DNA from: Nitrososphaerota archaeon
GTDB taxonomy: Archaea; Thermoproteota; Nitrososphaeria; Nitrososphaerales; JACPRH01
Length of the DNA stretch: 8,203 bases
NCBI GenBank assembly: GCA_029460375.1
Contig: JARPAQ010000076.1
Location: 1 to 8,203, forward strand
Direction of reading: 5' to 3'
In this document: one piece after another, positions 6,386 to 8,203 of the stretch
Layout of the letters: every line of letters begins with the position of its first letter
Position numbering within the stretch: position 1 is the stretch's first letter
Notes under the pieces: model-generated
The model's database searches: none
What the model was told of the DNA's origin: nothing
The model's input: the letters and a program-made list of their open reading frames with translations, nothing else
Program-made: the position numbers and the translations under genes

Positions 6386-7438
6386 TCAGTGACACAGTCG
6401 GAAGCTCATACTCCCAAGTGAAGCATGCCTAAAGTCTTCAGATGGAACTTCTATAACACCAGCATCCTTCACAAGATAACTCTTTACAGAATCAATCTGA
6501 GCGGCGGTGAATACTGAGAGGTGGTGTGCTAGCCTCAAGGTTTCAGGATAACCGTGGTAGAAGGTATCACTAGACCTAAGGAGTGAAAGTGAAGCCTCAA
6601 CATCATCCTGAGAAGATATATCAACACGATAAGGATGACCGTCCTCTGAAAACCGAGCCAAGAGAATATGGCCCTCGACACGGCTGAGAAAAGGAGAAAC
6701 GAATTCATCTACGTCAAGATACGCAGGCAGGTCTTTAGAAGCATAAAGCACCTGTGAAAGCTTGTTCAATAACCCCACTCTAGTCGTCTTGCTTAACCCG
6801 ACTACAAAATTACCATTCTGATCAGCGGCCTCCAGCACTCTACGCAGATTGGTCTCGCGCTCCTCAAACTTCGAAGATTTTAGACAACCATCGATCAGAA
6901 TCATCGAGTGAGATAACATCTTAGCTAGTTCAAGAGCAACAGCGCGCTCCAGCCTCTCACGGACTACGCGCTGAGCAAGAGACCTGTCAAGTAGAAAGAG
7001 CTTAGAAAACCGGTTTGAACCAGACGCCTCGAAAGATAGGTGGGCAGCATTAAACTCATCAATATAGTAGATGAGTGGGCCGAGTCGAACGTAGCTGGAA
7101 AGTTTACCGTGTTGTGAAAAGACTGCTGCTGCTCGACCTGCGTAAATTGATCCGTCATCGGTTTCGGCGATATGGATACAGGATGAGTCTATTCCTACGA
7201 CTGTTATCTGGTTAGAGCTTGGTGTGAAGTGTTTGGCTTTTAGATCGGGTGTCTGTGTATCCCAGCCGTTGATGGGTTGTAGTTGGTTTCCACCTCTGCT
7301 GAATACGACTTTCTTGTTCACTAGGCGGTTTATGTTTCGGTTGATCTCTTGGTTGAGATGGTTTCTCATATTTGTTGCAATATGAGTGGGATTTAGAGGA
7401 GGGTGAATGTCTATAGGAATGTTTAATTGCGTGTTCAT
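6386..7438 (-). CDS. nurA: NurA-type 5'-3' nuclease, HerA partner
   Basis: This protein of about 350 residues has the NurA (RNase H-like) fold. The family is a Mn-dependent nuclease that works inside the HerA ring to trim DNA ends. Positions from ATG 7438: the metal-binding block VVGIDSS has D84, LLDRSL is at 149-154, a helix RERLERAVALELAK follows, then MILIDGCL with D183, FVVGLSK with K217, and a C-terminal YPETLRLAHHLS segment matching the family's last conserved helix. The first 75 or so residues are Asn-rich and less conserved, with an N-terminal helical region. I chose ATG 7438 because the TATA-like box at 7467-7475 predicts a transcript starting near 7445. Two TTG codons at 7450 and 7447 would add four residues. 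The stop TGA is 10 bases before herA. Activity is inferred from family and operon, not shown. Confidence 0.82.
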   Translation of the reverse strand: MNTQLNIPIDIHPPLNPTHIATNMRNHLNQEINRNINRLVNKKVVFSRGGNQLQPINGWDTQTPDLKAKHFTPSSNQITVVGIDSSCIHIAETDDGSIYAGRAAAVFSQHGKLSSYVRLGPLIYYIDEFNAAHLSFEASGSNRFSKLFLLDRSLAQRVVRERLERAVALELAKMLSHSMILIDGCLKSSKFEERETNLRRVLEAADQNGNFVVGLSKTTRVGLLNKLSQVLYASKDLPAYLDVDEFVSPFLSRVEGHILLARFSEDGHPYRVDISSQDDVEASLSLLRSSDTFYHGYPETLRLAHHLSVFTAAQIDSVKSYLVKDAGVIEVPSEDFRHASLGSMSFRLCH

Positions 7439-7463
7439 CTTGACCAACAAGATAGAATAGTAG

Positions 7464-7913
7464 TGGATTATAAATGTTGCGCAAGTTGTTCAACAAGAAA
7501 CAACAATAGGTGAAGCAAAAACGGCTGAAAAAACAGGCGAAGTACACATCAAACTAAGAAGAGGAAGCTGGGAGATAGAGATAACCTGCACAGAAGACAA
7601 GATAAAACAAGTTGTTGAAAGTGTACTGAGTGGTCTTAACACAGCCATACTGGAAACACCCACCTCACCTGAAAAGACTGCGGCGAAACGAGGTGCAACC
7701 TGCCGAGGCCTAATAGAAGAACTCTGGTCGGAAGGTTGGTTCACAGAGGAGAGAAACCTTTCAGATGTTCATGAAGAGCTGGCGCGAAGAGGATACCACT
7801 ATGACCGAACTGCTGTTTCACATGCGCTGACGGATCTGGTTCGAGAGAACGTCCTGACAAGAGTAGGTATGATGAGGAGTTACAGGTATATTCAGAAGAA
7901 GCCTCCAGCCTAG
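7464..7913 (+). CDS. Winged-helix-like archaeal protein lacking a canonical start
   Basis: An uninterrupted frame runs from after the TAG at 7461 to a TAG at 7911-7913 (149 sense codons). Its composition is clearly protein coding: a strand-rich start GEVHIKLRRGSWEIEITCTE, a helix DKIKQVVESVLSGL, a Pro/Thr-rich linker, then a C-terminal winged-helix-like part with GLIEELWSEGWFTEERNLSD, a paired helix ELARRGYHYDRTAVSHAL and wing VLTRVGMMRSYRYIQ. I recognise the two-part layout as common in Nitrososphaeria/Bathyarchaeia-like genomes, usually unnamed. No ATG, GTG or TTG occurs in frame before the last few dozen codons. Possible starts are ATT 7467, ATA 7470 or ATA 7506, the last fitting the promoter best. 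Alternatively an indel hides a start: ATG 7474 and GTG 7510 are both in the next frame, and A-runs lie at 7517-7521 and 7528-7533. Coordinates give the open frame, not a proven start. Confidence 0.6.
   Translation, partial: WIINVAQVVQQETTIGEAKTAEKTGEVHIKLRRGSWEIEITCTEDKIKQVVESVLSGLNTAILETPTSPEKTAAKRGATCRGLIEELWSEGWFTEERNLSDVHEELARRGYHYDRTAVSHALTDLVRENVLTRVGMMRSYRYIQKKPPA
7467..7475. promoter_or_regulatory. Near-symmetric TATA-like element between divergent genes
   Basis: ATTATAAAT reads as TATA-like on both strands (ATTTATAAT on the minus strand). On the minus strand it predicts a nurA transcript starting near 7445, a few bases before ATG 7438. On the plus strand it predicts one starting near 7497, just ahead of the start-less open frame. 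It may serve as a two-way promoter. Confidence 0.45.
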
Positions 7914-7916
7914 GGT

Positions 7917-8203
7917 TCAGATCTTACTGCCGATCTTCTTCTCCAAGACTCCGCCGAGCCAATGGATACCTTGAGTTGTTATCTTATACTTGACACCTTG
8001 TTCGATCTGCTCACGTTCAACATAGCCAGCCTTTGAAACTTCACTCAGCCTCGAGCTTATCGACTTGGGTTTAAGATTGGTTGAGTTATATAGCTCTTGA
8101 AGTGTTAGGGAAGGTGATTCTGACTTGCCTGTCATATAACCTATCTTAGCTGCGACGAGCTGTAGGCAGACAGTATCCTTATCGCTTAACTTGCGGTTCG
8201 AAA
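7917..8203 (-). CDS. Winged-helix DNA-binding protein, N-terminus cut by window edge
   Basis: The frame is open from the TGA at 7917-7919 to the right edge, giving about 94 residues. An internal ATG at 8135 would give 72 residues. The residues before it (LSDKDTVCLQLVAAKIGYM) continue the same fold as a helix, so the true start lies outside. The winged helix covers SLTLQELYNSTNLKPKSISS with a recognition helix ISSRLSEVSKAGYVERE, a wing EQGVKYKITTQGIHW, and a closing helix. It looks like the many short MarR- or ArsR-like archaeal regulators; the target is unknown. The 3' end lies only 3 bases from the TAG of the convergent upstream frame, with no room for a separate terminator. Confidence 0.72.
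   Translation of the reverse strand, partial: SNRKLSDKDTVCLQLVAAKIGYMTGKSESPSLTLQELYNSTNLKPKSISSRLSEVSKAGYVEREQIEQGVKYKITTQGIHWLGGVLEKKIGSKI

Noticed and set aside
7528..7534. AAAAAAC as a programmed -1 slippery site feeding the start-less frame
   Set aside because: The run is not in the required codon phase for a frame opened at GTG 7510 or ATG 7474, and no downstream structure is evident.
7911..8030. Readthrough of TAG at 7911
   Set aside because: It would read about 50 codons antisense through the convergent winged-helix gene, so TAG is best taken as a real stop here.

Overview
The window reads as archaeal chromosome. It carries an archaeal-type single-chain glycyl-tRNA synthetase, a stand-alone TRAM protein, a NurA-HerA pair, a DUF92 membrane protein, and several small winged-helix proteins whose style recalls Nitrososphaeria or Bathyarchaeia. 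TATA-like boxes lie about 25 bases before starts or transcript ends, and some genes look leaderless. GTG and TTG starts occur. A TACK-group archaeon is the best guess. This is judged from protein character only, not from a database search.

Left part (1-2853, + strand): the 3' end of an unrecognised gene, a TRAM-domain RNA-binding protein, a RidA-family protein with a basic tail, and glycyl-tRNA synthetase. The synthetase frame is broken by a single in-frame TAG at 1657-1659. The TAG falls inside the first CxxC of its zinc knuckle, at a position where relatives (from memory) usually carry Lys or Arg. The frame is otherwise intact on both sides, so recoding, suppression or a point/sequence error are the main explanations.

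Middle (2846-4852): a DUF92 integral membrane protein (phytyl-phosphate-kinase-like) converges on the synthetase with an 8-base overlap. Upstream of it on the same strand is an XRE-type regulator. A winged-helix gene that looks leaderless diverges from the regulator. A 12-base perfect palindrome lies between these two and could be an operator.

Right part (4900-8203): nurA and herA form a minus-strand operon, the nuclease and motor pair used in DNA-end processing. Diverging from it, across a shared AT-rich TATA-like element, is a plus-strand open frame of about 148 codons. It looks strongly protein coding but has no ATG, GTG or TTG start. It ends 3 bases from a convergent winged-helix gene that runs off the right edge.

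There are no rRNA, tRNA, CRISPR or insertion-sequence signals, and no gene-free stretch over 300 bases. The content is mostly housekeeping and information processing. The two points that most deserve a second look are the in-frame amber in the synthetase and the start-less open frame.
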